From: Candidatus Tariuqbacter arcticus
GTDB lineage: Bacteria; Electryoneota; Tariuqbacteria; Tariuqbacterales; Tariuqbacteraceae
Length of the DNA stretch: 9,444 nucleotides
Direction of reading: 5' to 3'
Assembly: GCA_013202315.1 (NCBI GenBank)
Contig: JABMRZ010000229.1
Span: 1 to 9,444, forward strand
The position numbers and the translations under genes are program-made. Below are positions 1 through 7,688 of this stretch, in pieces. Within the stretch, counting starts at the first letter, position 1; each line of letters opens with the position of its first letter. The notes under the pieces were generated by a model. It made no database searches and was not told where the DNA came from. It was given only the letters and a program-made list of their open reading frames with translations.

Positions 1-75
1 CCCCTACCAATCAAACCCTTACAGATGATAATAGGTCAAAATTTTCAAGAATCACTATAAGTTCTGAATCGTCTA

Positions 76-813
76 TTGTATAGAGACAGCACTAAAAAGG
101 TCGGAAGCAGCCTCTATGTTCCTAAATATCGCTTTTATGGTAATTTGAAGCATGAATTAGAAAACATTTTGAATGCTGTGCGAATTCCCCTCGAAGAGGG
201 TTCTACGCCCAGGGTTATTCCGGAGACGGTGGAGGATTTCGCCCGTTTGTTTGCCGAAGCTTCCAAAGTGGGACTGAAACTCACATTGCGCGGAATGTCC
301 ACTCAAGGGATCGTCCCCGCTGGAAGGCTGGAAGTAAGCACATTGAAGCTGAACATAGTGGAGGAAGGCTCGGAAGGGGATTTAATGCTTGAAATCGGCG
401 CCGGAGCAGCTTTCGATGAATTGGAGAGGCTGACAAAGGAAGTCTCTATTGAATGGAGCGAATATTCAGGCACTATCGGCGGATGTTTATGCGGACGCCG
501 GGACATTAAGGCGCACATTCTGCTTGCTTCGCGGGTGATGGGAATGACTTTTATCCGCCCCACCGGGGAGATTATTGAATTGGGTTCAAAATCGGTTAAA
601 GATGTGGTGGGATACAATTTAACGCCATTATTATTCGGGTCTCAAGGGAGGATAGGTTTGGCGGCGAAGGTGATAATCAACACAGCGCCCATTTTCAGGG
701 AATATTCTGTTCCATCCGCTAATGTCGAAAATAACCGGAATTCGACTAATTCCGGTAAGAATATTGTTGAAAGATTAATATCGACATTAGACCCGGGGGG
801 CATATTCAGTTGA
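76..813 (+). CDS. Short FAD-binding (PCMH/GlcE-like) oxidoreductase domain protein, probably truncated
   Basis: Residues about 46-205 show the FAD_binding_4 (PCMH-type) fold of GlcD/GlcE-type 2-hydroxyacid dehydrogenases. There is an RVIPETVEDFARLF entry helix, a TLRGMSTQG turn (70-78), TIGG (133-136) and the hallmark KDVVGYNLTPLLFGSQGRIG (175-194). The last residues, LDPGGIFS, look like the family's C-terminal 'DP.GIF.PG' tail. At 245 residues it is clearly shorter than typical GlcE proteins (about 350): the middle/C-terminal substrate-side domain is reduced to an Asn-rich linker (216-228). Membership of the FAD fold is well supported; the substrate and activity are unknown. No glcD or glcF partner is visible here, as the next gene is tamB. 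The start is uncertain: TTG at 76 is the first usual start codon after an in-frame TAA at 58-60, and no clear Shine-Dalgarno precedes it. TTG 142 or GTG 178 are alternatives. It may be a decayed gene or a minimal FAD-domain protein. Confidence 0.72.
   Translation: MYRDSTKKVGSSLYVPKYRFYGNLKHELENILNAVRIPLEEGSTPRVIPETVEDFARLFAEASKVGLKLTLRGMSTQGIVPAGRLEVSTLKLNIVEEGSEGDLMLEIGAGAAFDELERLTKEVSIEWSEYSGTIGGCLCGRRDIKAHILLASRVMGMTFIRPTGEIIELGSKSVKDVVGYNLTPLLFGSQGRIGLAAKVIINTAPIFREYSVPSANVENNRNSTNSGKNIVERLISTLDPGGIFS
734..756. repeat. Perfect 9-bp inverted repeat inside the FAD gene
   Basis: ACCGGAATT (734-742) and AATTCCGGT (748-756) are exact reverse complements around a 5-nt loop. The hairpin encodes residues 220-227 of the FAD protein (NRNSTNSG), a low-complexity Asn/Ser stretch. 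It shares the CCGGAAT/ATTCCGG core with the intergenic palindrome at 5054-5072 and the repeat at 9355-9370, although the arms are in the opposite order to the 5054 copy. It may be a small mobile palindrome or deletion scar; that origin is inference. Confidence 0.7.
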
Positions 814-915
814 AAGAACTAAGTTTTAATATTGAAAAGTTGAATTTTAGGCTTGTCAACCCAGATTTATAACTTTGAACAGGAAACATCAATTTGATTT
901 TGTTTGGTTGGTTGG

Positions 916-3900
916 ATGAGAGCGCGAAAGTGGGTTATAATACTATCGATTATTTTTGCTGTATTCATCATTGCGGCGTGGGGTTTGCGCTTCATCGGAG
1001 TGCAGCGCGTAGTGAACAACTTGATGCTGCTTCAGCTCCGACCCGTGCTGGGTGAAAACGCTACGCTGGAATCGGTGGATATTCAACTGGGATGTATCGT
1101 TCTCAATAACCTTCATTATGCAGACGCAAGTCATGGAATTGCCGTCGATATTGGCAGTGTGCGGTTCAATTTAAAACTTATCAACATCATTATTTATGGT
1201 TTGAGTCCACTAAATTTAGTGGACGAAATCCAGCTTGAAAATTGGAGTGTGTCTATAACCGAAGGGGTGGATGAAGATTCGACGGAACTGACACTATCCG
1301 AAAGCGGCAGAACTCCCTGGAAACTGCCTTCCGAGTTAGTTTCGGTCAAGAAGATAAATATAACCGAAGGCACTATTCGATATAATGAATTCAGCTTGGA
1401 GCGTTTTTACGGTTGGTTCGATTTGGGTGACCCCGACAGTATCCAATATAACTTCAGCGCATCGCTCTGCGGCGATACGGTGAATCTTTGGCTGAAAGGG
1501 GAAATTTTTACTCGAGATGAAAGGATAAGCGCGGATTTAACTCTGAACGAAATCTCTATCCCGTCCCCATTTAAACCGCTCACTGAATTGGAAATACAGG
1601 AGGGGAAAGTGAAAGCGGCGGTTCAAGCTGATTTGAATGAAAACCGAATTTCACTCTATGGTGAAGTTCTATTCGACAGTCTGAATGTTGTTTATGAAGA
1701 TACATTGAATTTTCGTTCCGGGGTTGTTCGGGTGGGATTAAATGGAGATACATTGGATGTCGATGGATCGGGCTTTGTCTTCGATACGCCGATTTCTTTT
1801 AATGGGGAAGCGGTAGGATTTTCAAAGCCCTGGTTCGATTTGACCTTGGCCTCTGAACAGCTTGATTTAAAGAAATTGTTCGGACGGGTTAAACCACCCA
1901 TAAAGGCGGAGGGGATGGTCAGTCTTCAACTGAAAGTCAGGGGCGAGTTATCATCTCCTGAGTTGAGTTTTTCCGCCGCTTCCCGTCATCTTGTCATCGA
2001 TGAAGCTGTGTTGGAGAATGTTTCGGCGGAGGGGGAATTTTCGGAGGGGGAAATACGCTTGAACACAGCCGAATGCCATGCGTTTGGCGGTGCGTTCAAT
2101 GGGGGGGGAACTTTGTCTCTTGCTGATAATGGATTGATTTTAGATATAAACGCCCATTATCGGGGTAAGCCTTCGCTGGAGGATATATTTCCGCAAGCCG
2201 GGAAAATTTCGGTCGATTCGCTGGAATTCACCGCTGAAATCAGGGGGGATGCCGCTAATCCCTCAATCAATGGGTTGTACAGCGTTTATCCGACGGATAT
2301 AGTCAATTTTCTTTCCGGGAAGTTGGAATATCAAGATAGACAGGTTCACATTGTCGAGGCGAGCGGCTGCGATGATTCGCTGCAGTTGGAAGTAGATTGG
2401 AGTGGTGAAACGCCCCGGTTTTCCGCTACAGGCATTAATCTGCACCGGTTACTTGCGGTTCAAGAGAAACTGCACCCGGTTTTCAGCGACAGCAGTTTTT
2501 CCTTGTTGATGGAAGCGGCTGGCAGTTTCAACGATTTCATTCTTACCATCGATGCTATTACCAATGGCGCTGAATTGAGCTTGGGCGCGAAGGTGGAGAT
2601 GAACGAAGTGGTGAAGTTCATCGGGGATTATGCTTTCACATTAGAAGACACATTAGAATCGAAAGGCGACATTGCTTTTCGGATTAAAAATGATACTCTG
2701 ATCCTGGATAATTTTACCGTTAGTGATGATTTCTATGCCTGGGGGGAGCTGGATTTAAAAGAGAGGCGTATAATAAAATTTCAGGGCAAAGGCGAAGAAT
2801 TCGCTCTGGATACACTATTGCTTTTCTTGGGGATGGAGGATTGGCGTAGTTTCCGGGGGGATTTGAAATTCGATATCAGCTTGGCTGGCGATGTTTCCGC
2901 ACCGGACGCTGAATTCAGCGGTTACCTGACTCAGGGGAATTTCCACGGAATCGGCGGTTATTGGTCGAGCATAGCGGCTGAATTGAAGAAGGGAATGATT
3001 AGACTCGTCGGATTGGATTTCGGCAATATGGAGCAGGTGCTGTTAAGCGGGAGGGGCTACCTTGACTTGGAAAGCGGCGAGCTTGACTTCCGCGCTTCAT
3101 TGGATGATGTGAACCCGGACCTGCTGGTCAACGGTTTCACCGGAAAGAAAGGAGTTGTCACTGGCAAAGCCGGTTACACTATACAAGCGGTAGGCACTCT
3201 GGAGGACCCCAGAGTGGAAGTCGGCATCCGAGTGGAAGACGGGAGTGTTTTCAAGATTCCATTCGATCAATTCGCGGGCGGGGTGATTCTGGAGAAAGGG
3301 TCGGGTTCTTTGTTAGGGGCGGATATTCCTGAATTACGGTTGATTAAAAACGGCAGTTATGATATTGGATTAAAAGGGTACATGCCTTTGACCGGCGGGG
3401 AAATGGATATAGAATTGAAAGCAGAGGGCAGGCTGCTCTCCATCCTGCCCAATTTGACCGGTCAGTTCACCGCCGGCGATGGAATGTCGAAGGTTGAAGT
3501 TCAAGTGGGGGGAACATTAAACTCGCCGCGCGTGAATGAAGCTGCTGCATCACTGAGAAACGGCGTTTTAGAAATGAAGTCGGTGGTTGATAGGATAGAC
3601 AGGCTGAATCTCGAAACGGCGCTCGAAGGCGATTTCATTCACATAGCCGATTTATCGGGTGAAATTAACGGGGTGCCATTTGTGATAACTACTATCCCTG
3701 AAGTCTACACTGTTGATGGGCTCTTGGAACCGTGGGTTATGGGTTCCACCGGTTTGAGTCTGGGGATAATTACCCTGGAAACCGGCAGGGAAGGGTTGAA
3801 GATAGAGATGCCGAACTTCGTGGAACCGGGGGAAACCGCTAATTTGTCCGCGGTGGGCAAATATCCCGAAGAAGTGGCTTATATAGCAGGTCCTGAAAAA

Positions 3901-4971
3901 CATCCGGTGGTGCGCGCCAAGCTGATTGTGCGTGACGGAGTATTGTCTTATCCGCCGCCTATGAAAAAGACAAAAGGCAAGAAAAGTGTTATCACCAAAC
4001 TGCTGGAAAAAATCGATTGGGATTTGGAGCTGATTCCTGATAGGGGCAATACTTATATACGCGATATGTCGGGGATTGCGTCCGGTCTTATTTTAAAGGA
4101 TATTTCAGGTCTTTTCAGTCGGGTTATGGTCGATTTGGATGTCGAGCGTCGTGTTGAAGGGTTGAAGCTCGATGGGGTTTTGAATGACGATACATTCAAT
4201 ATGTCCGGGAGATTGGTTTCATCCCGCGGTACGGTTAACCTGCTGGATATGGATTTCCAGGTACAGGAATTCATAGTTGAATTCGATCCCTCTGAGAAGG
4301 TCCCTTTAGTGGAAGGGTACGCCACGACCACCGTTCGTGATTCGCTGGGCAGAGACATTATCATTACCTTAAGGGTGGCGCATGTCGACCCGGTAACCAG
4401 CGAGAAGACATATGTGTGCCGCTGGGGTGATTTCACCTTTGTGTTCGAGGATGATTTGGGTAATTCGCAGGAACAGATTTTAGGCTTAATGGGATATACG
4501 CCTGAGACAATCGGTGATCGGATGACCGGTGTGCCGCTGAAGGCGGTCGATCAGGCGTTTTTCGGCGCGTGGCTGACTAAACTGGAGCGGGAGATTAAAA
4601 ATGTGCTGGGGATGGATTATGTGAATATCGATCCGGCGGTGGCGCAGAATCTGTTGGAGGAGAGGCTTTTGACTTCGGCTGAAATGGATACTGCGGATAT
4701 TGATTGGCGTGCCAAATACCTTCGCAGAACTCGCTTCACGATAGGAAAATACCTCACCGACGACCTCTTCTTCATCTATACCGGCAGATTTGGCAGTGGA
4801 GAATCACCTTTCGACCACCGGCGGCGTTTGGGTATGATTCATTCCTGGAATCTCGAATACCGACTGCCCGCTAAAGGAGCAAACCTGTTGATGGTCGTCG
4901 GCTACGAATATGACAATTTAGAGAACAAAACGGATAGGCGGGTGTCAATAAAATACACCTTTAATTTCTGA
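916..4971 (+). CDS. tamB: TamB-like translocation/assembly module protein (AsmA-like / DUF490)
   Basis: Large envelope protein of 1351 residues; E. coli TamB is about 1260. A basic N-terminus (MRARKW) leads into one hydrophobic helix at residues about 6-24, an inner-membrane anchor with the rest in the periplasm. Residues about 30-1050 are AsmA/TamB-like beta repeats, with many alternating D-G-N strands such as 'LDLESGELDFRASLDD' and 'GELDLKERRI'. The C-terminal DUF490-like region carries GRLVSSRGTVNLLDMDF, then ILGLMGYTPETIGD (residue about 1190), YLTDDLFFIYTGRFG and a final aromatic strand ending KYTFNF. TamB bridges the inner and outer membranes, forms a hydrophobic groove, and is linked to outer-membrane protein insertion and phospholipid transport. 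ATG 916 is chosen; TTG 904 is in frame four codons earlier (1355 residues), and neither has a strong ribosome-binding site. The bamA-type gene lies 221 bp downstream, a typical partner. A G8 run lies at 2101-2108. Confidence 0.9.
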   Translation: MRARKWVIILSIIFAVFIIAAWGLRFIGVQRVVNNLMLLQLRPVLGENATLESVDIQLGCIVLNNLHYADASHGIAVDIGSVRFNLKLINIIIYGLSPLNLVDEIQLENWSVSITEGVDEDSTELTLSESGRTPWKLPSELVSVKKINITEGTIRYNEFSLERFYGWFDLGDPDSIQYNFSASLCGDTVNLWLKGEIFTRDERISADLTLNEISIPSPFKPLTELEIQEGKVKAAVQADLNENRISLYGEVLFDSLNVVYEDTLNFRSGVVRVGLNGDTLDVDGSGFVFDTPISFNGEAVGFSKPWFDLTLASEQLDLKKLFGRVKPPIKAEGMVSLQLKVRGELSSPELSFSAASRHLVIDEAVLENVSAEGEFSEGEIRLNTAECHAFGGAFNGGGTLSLADNGLILDINAHYRGKPSLEDIFPQAGKISVDSLEFTAEIRGDAANPSINGLYSVYPTDIVNFLSGKLEYQDRQVHIVEASGCDDSLQLEVDWSGETPRFSATGINLHRLLAVQEKLHPVFSDSSFSLLMEAAGSFNDFILTIDAITNGAELSLGAKVEMNEVVKFIGDYAFTLEDTLESKGDIAFRIKNDTLILDNFTVSDDFYAWGELDLKERRIIKFQGKGEEFALDTLLLFLGMEDWRSFRGDLKFDISLAGDVSAPDAEFSGYLTQGNFHGIGGYWSSIAAELKKGMIRLVGLDFGNMEQVLLSGRGYLDLESGELDFRASLDDVNPDLLVNGFTGKKGVVTGKAGYTIQAVGTLEDPRVEVGIRVEDGSVFKIPFDQFAGGVILEKGSGSLLGADIPELRLIKNGSYDIGLKGYMPLTGGEMDIELKAEGRLLSILPNLTGQFTAGDGMSKVEVQVGGTLNSPRVNEAAASLRNGVLEMKSVVDRIDRLNLETALEGDFIHIADLSGEINGVPFVITTIPEVYTVDGLLEPWVMGSTGLSLGIITLETGREGLKIEMPNFVEPGETANLSAVGKYPEEVAYIAGPEKHPVVRAKLIVRDGVLSYPPPMKKTKGKKSVITKLLEKIDWDLELIPDRGNTYIRDMSGIASGLILKDISGLFSRVMVDLDVERRVEGLKLDGVLNDDTFNMSGRLVSSRGTVNLLDMDFQVQEFIVEFDPSEKVPLVEGYATTTVRDSLGRDIIITLRVAHVDPVTSEKTYVCRWGDFTFVFEDDLGNSQEQILGLMGYTPETIGDRMTGVPLKAVDQAFFGAWLTKLEREIKNVLGMDYVNIDPAVAQNLLEERLLTSAEMDTADIDWRAKYLRRTRFTIGKYLTDDLFFIYTGRFGSGESPFDHRRRLGMIHSWNLEYRLPAKGANLLMVVGYEYDNLENKTDRRVSIKYTFNF

Positions 4972-5001
4972 TTTCGGTTATGCACTCTAATCAGCTTTTT
5001 T
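4968..5001 (+). terminator. Possible weak rho-independent terminator after tamB
   Basis: CTGATT (4968-4973, overlapping the tamB stop codon) pairs with AATCAG (4989-4994), and the sequence CTTTTTT follows immediately. The stem is only 6 bp, A/T-rich, and has a 15-nt loop, so termination would be weak at best. If it does not act, tamB and the downstream bamA gene could be cotranscribed. Confidence 0.3.
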
Positions 5002-5019
5002 CAACAGCCCCTCCAATAT

Positions 5020-5074
5020 CGTCATTGCCGCAAGCGCAGCGCGTCGGGAATCGATTCCGGACAAGCCGGAATAA
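5020..5074. repeat. Composite intergenic repeat with a 7-bp palindrome
   Basis: The tamB-bamA gap holds a G/C-rich block unlike the A/T-rich sequence on either side. It opens with CGTCATTGCCGCAAGCGCAG, which resembles the 'CGTCATTGCGAGCGCAGCGA' type of dispersed intergenic repeat seen in many genomes of uncultured bacteria (recalled, not searched). It ends in a palindrome, ATTCCGG (5054-5060), ACAAG, CCGGAAT (5066-5072). The segment CCGGACAAGCCGGAAT (5057-5072) recurs with one mismatch at 9355-9370. I see no ORF or tRNA-like structure in this gap. Confidence 0.55.
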
Positions 5075-5179
5075 CATTTATTAGTGCCGATGATTTGATT
5101 TTGCTGAGTTAAATACATAACCGATTCTGATTTATCGGGGATATAGGGAACTTTTCAGCGGCTTGTGAAATTTATAATA

Positions 5180-5184
5180 TAAGG
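5180..5184 (+). promoter_or_regulatory. Ribosome-binding site of the bamA-type gene
   Basis: TAAGG lies 8 nt before ATG 5193 and is the best Shine-Dalgarno-like match there. It supports ATG 5193, whose product begins with a good signal peptide. Confidence 0.5.
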
Positions 5185-5192
5185 TTTATTAA

Positions 5193-7604
5193 ATGGAGTA
5201 TAATCATTTCAGGCGTTTTATGCATCGTTATAGGCATTGGTTGTATATTCTGCTCGTTGTGGTATTAGCTGGTCAGGCTTTATGCCAGACGCAGGGGTTT
5301 GTACTTCTGGGGTTGACTATTGAAGGCAATATCACCGCCGATCAAGGATTGATTAAGGCGAATTCCGGGTTGATGGTGGGGCGGCAAGTGTCGGGCGAAG
5401 ATATCCAGGCGGCAATCAAACAGTTATGGAAGCTGGAACTCTTTTCCGATATTGAAATATTACTCGACAGGCAGGTGGCGGATGGGGTGTATTTGACCAT
5501 TCGAGTTGTCGAATATCCCCGGTTGGAGAAAGTGCTGGTCAGCGGGGAGGATAAGATTGACAAGGATGACATTATGGATGCTGTCGACCTTCTGCCGGGA
5601 CAGGTACTGCGCCCCAATCAGGTATTGAAAGTCGAGCGCAGTCTGAAAAAGCTGTATGCGGAAAAAGGGTTCCTGCTTGCGAAAATCGACATTGAAACTA
5701 AGACCGTCGAAGACGCAGACCGAATCGTCCTGCTGATTGACATCGATGAGGGGAAGAAGGTCAAGATTAAGCGGGTACGGTTCATTGGCAATGAGGAACA
5801 CGAACAGAAGAAACCCGGTTTCCCGCTTGGAGCAGCCTATTGGACGGTGGATTGGATGTTTCCCGATAATCCTTTCTGCGATTCCAAGCTGCGCAAGCGA
5901 TTGAAGGGGACTAAACAAAAAGGCTTTCTACGGTCAGGGGAATTCAAAGAGGATAAATTCGCGGAAGACCTGGAGAGCCTGGAAAAATACTACCACGACC
6001 TCGGCTACCGGGATATGGAAGTGGTGAAGGATTCGATTTATTACAGCGATGATCTGAAGCGTATGTTCATTGATATTTTCATCGATGAAGGCAGTATTTA
6101 CTATTTCGGTGATGTCACTTTTTTGGGAAACACACTATTCACCGAGGAGGAATTGGCGCAGAAGCTGTTATTCAAGACCGGTGATGTGTTCAGTCAGGAA
6201 AAACTGCAGTTATCGGCCCAGGAACGGATTGGAGGGCTCTATTACGACCTCGGTTATATCTATTCTTCAGTGATGCCGATGGAAACCCCGGTGGGCAGTG
6301 ATACCATGGCGATTCATTTCAACATCGTGGAAGGGAATCAGTTTAATGTGCGGATGATTCATTTCACCGGCAACACCAAGACCAAAGAGAAGGTCATCAG
6401 GCGGGAATTTGTGCTCAAACCGGGCGACACCTTCGATGTCTCCAAATTACGCCGTTCCATCCGGGAAGTTACTATCCTTAACTATTTCGCCAACATTGTC
6501 CCCGATGTGCAGACAGTATCGGAAGATGAAGTGGATTTGTATATCGATGTGGAAGAGAAATCGACCGACCAGGCGCAAATGTCCGCCGGTTATTCCGAGC
6601 GGGATGGAATGATCGGGGCGCTGGGATTCACTATGAACAATCTCTTCGGGAACGGTCAAAGGGTATCGCTCGATTGGAATTTCGGCAAGATTTACCGTCA
6701 GTTTTCGCTCTCCTTCACCGAACCGTGGTTTATGGACACTCCCACACTCCTGGGCGCTTCCTTCTTTCATATCAAACGGGGAGGGACATATTACGGCTAC
6801 ACCGAAAGGATTATCGGGGGGACACTGCGCTTCGGACGGCGGTTCCGATGGCCGGATGACTATTTCCGGGGTGATTGGATTTACCGTTTGGAAGAGACCG
6901 AATATGCTAATTTCTCCACCGCCTTCGCCGCTTCCAACCCCAGAGGTCTTTTGGAAGATGTTCCCCGCATTTCCTCCGGCTTGACTCAGATAATCACCCG
7001 CGACAGCAGGGATAATCCTGAATTCCCCACTGAAGGATCGGTGAACGCGTTCTCCACCGAAATGACCGGCGGAATCTTCGGAGGGGACGACCAGTATCAT
7101 AAGCATATGTTTTCCTCGGAATGGTATATACCTGTATTCGGGGGAATGGTATTATACTGTCATTCCAAGATGGGATTATTGTCTGGGTTGACCGGTAATC
7201 CCCTGGATATACCTTATGTGGAGCATTTCTTTATGGGCGGCAGCGGTCTACAGATGGGCGAACCGCTCAGAGGCTACGATGAGCGGCAGGTCGGTCCTAT
7301 GGATCAAGGATATCCTGCCGGCGGCAAGACAATGTTCAAGCAGACCTTTGAAATCCGTTTTCCGCTGGTGGATAGCCCGACAGTCTATGGGTTAGTATTT
7401 GCCGAAGGGGGGAATTGCTATTGGAATTTTGAGAAGACGGACCCCTTCAATCTGCGCAGGAGCGTGGGGTTGGGAATCAGGCTTTTTATGCCTCTGGTGG
7501 GTTTGATTGGATTGGATTATGGTTATGGCATCGATTATTATAATTTCGCTGGCGAGCGTCAACCGAGGTGGGTGCCGCATTTTCAATTCGGGCGAGGGTT
7601 TTGA
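5193..7604 (+). CDS. bamA: BamA-type outer-membrane protein assembly factor (five POTRA domains + barrel)
   Basis: 803 residues, close to E. coli BamA (810). A basic, then hydrophobic signal peptide covers residues 1-31 (LYILLVVVLAGQALC, cleavage probably before QTQ; no real lipobox). Five POTRA domains follow at about 36-107, 110-187, 190-301, 303-383 and 384-456, each with the GN/G..F pattern (for example VRFIGN 195-200, VTFLGN, IHFTGN). The bacterial surface antigen (D15/Omp85) barrel spans about 460-803. Its loop-6 motif is LRGYDERQVGP (R693-G694-Y695), matching the conserved VRGF/Y of the superfamily, and the protein ends FQFGRGF with a terminal Phe as outer-membrane proteins do. It folds and inserts beta-barrel proteins. 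Five POTRAs argue for BamA rather than TamA (three). POTRA3 has an extra stretch around 203-229. Whether it is the genome's only BamA or a dedicated TamB partner cannot be told here. Confidence 0.93.
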   Translation: MEYNHFRRFMHRYRHWLYILLVVVLAGQALCQTQGFVLLGLTIEGNITADQGLIKANSGLMVGRQVSGEDIQAAIKQLWKLELFSDIEILLDRQVADGVYLTIRVVEYPRLEKVLVSGEDKIDKDDIMDAVDLLPGQVLRPNQVLKVERSLKKLYAEKGFLLAKIDIETKTVEDADRIVLLIDIDEGKKVKIKRVRFIGNEEHEQKKPGFPLGAAYWTVDWMFPDNPFCDSKLRKRLKGTKQKGFLRSGEFKEDKFAEDLESLEKYYHDLGYRDMEVVKDSIYYSDDLKRMFIDIFIDEGSIYYFGDVTFLGNTLFTEEELAQKLLFKTGDVFSQEKLQLSAQERIGGLYYDLGYIYSSVMPMETPVGSDTMAIHFNIVEGNQFNVRMIHFTGNTKTKEKVIRREFVLKPGDTFDVSKLRRSIREVTILNYFANIVPDVQTVSEDEVDLYIDVEEKSTDQAQMSAGYSERDGMIGALGFTMNNLFGNGQRVSLDWNFGKIYRQFSLSFTEPWFMDTPTLLGASFFHIKRGGTYYGYTERIIGGTLRFGRRFRWPDDYFRGDWIYRLEETEYANFSTAFAASNPRGLLEDVPRISSGLTQIITRDSRDNPEFPTEGSVNAFSTEMTGGIFGGDDQYHKHMFSSEWYIPVFGGMVLYCHSKMGLLSGLTGNPLDIPYVEHFFMGGSGLQMGEPLRGYDERQVGPMDQGYPAGGKTMFKQTFEIRFPLVDSPTVYGLVFAEGGNCYWNFEKTDPFNLRRSVGLGIRLFMPLVGLIGLDYGYGIDYYNFAGERQPRWVPHFQFGRGF

Positions 7605-7616
7605 TGTTTGTTGTAG

Positions 7617-7642
7617 GTGTTAGTTATTGGTTGAATTAACAC
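7617..7642. terminator. Hairpin between convergent genes, possible bidirectional terminator
   Basis: GTGTTAGTT (7617-7625) pairs with AATTAACAC (7634-7642) over 9 bp, including one G-U pair, around an 8-nt loop. It lies in the 84-bp gap between the bamA stop and the stop of the convergent minus-strand gene, where a shared terminator would be expected. Neither side has a proper T tract, so the call rests on position and pairing only. Confidence 0.3.
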
Positions 7643-7688
7643 TCAAGATGGTCAAACAAGCGAATTCATCATTCCGTAGAAGGAGATA

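Noticed and set aside
795..800. G6 run as a frameshift site hiding a longer FAD protein
   Set aside because: The present frame already ends in a family-like LDPGGIFS; shifting either way adds at most a short unfamiliar tail.
810..869. 20-codon frame from TTG overlapping the stop of the FAD gene
   Set aside because: It sits where a glcF start might lie, but is too short and matches nothing I recognise; probably chance.
4053..4436. 127-residue open frame on the minus strand
   Set aside because: Antisense shadow of the tamB C-terminal region.
5121..5138. CCGAT/ATCGG hairpin upstream of bamA
   Set aside because: Only 5 bp with an 8-nt loop, no T tract; expected by chance.
5173..5178. Perfect TATAAT before bamA, a possible -10 box
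   Set aside because: No credible -35 box at 16-18 bp, and transcription from it would start after the ribosome-binding site.
5460..5918. 152-residue open frame on the minus strand
   Set aside because: Antisense shadow of POTRA1-POTRA3, with no recognisable motif.
6447..7106. 219-residue open frame on the minus strand
   Set aside because: It lies wholly opposite bamA, resembles no family, and the plus-strand frame has clear POTRA and barrel motifs.
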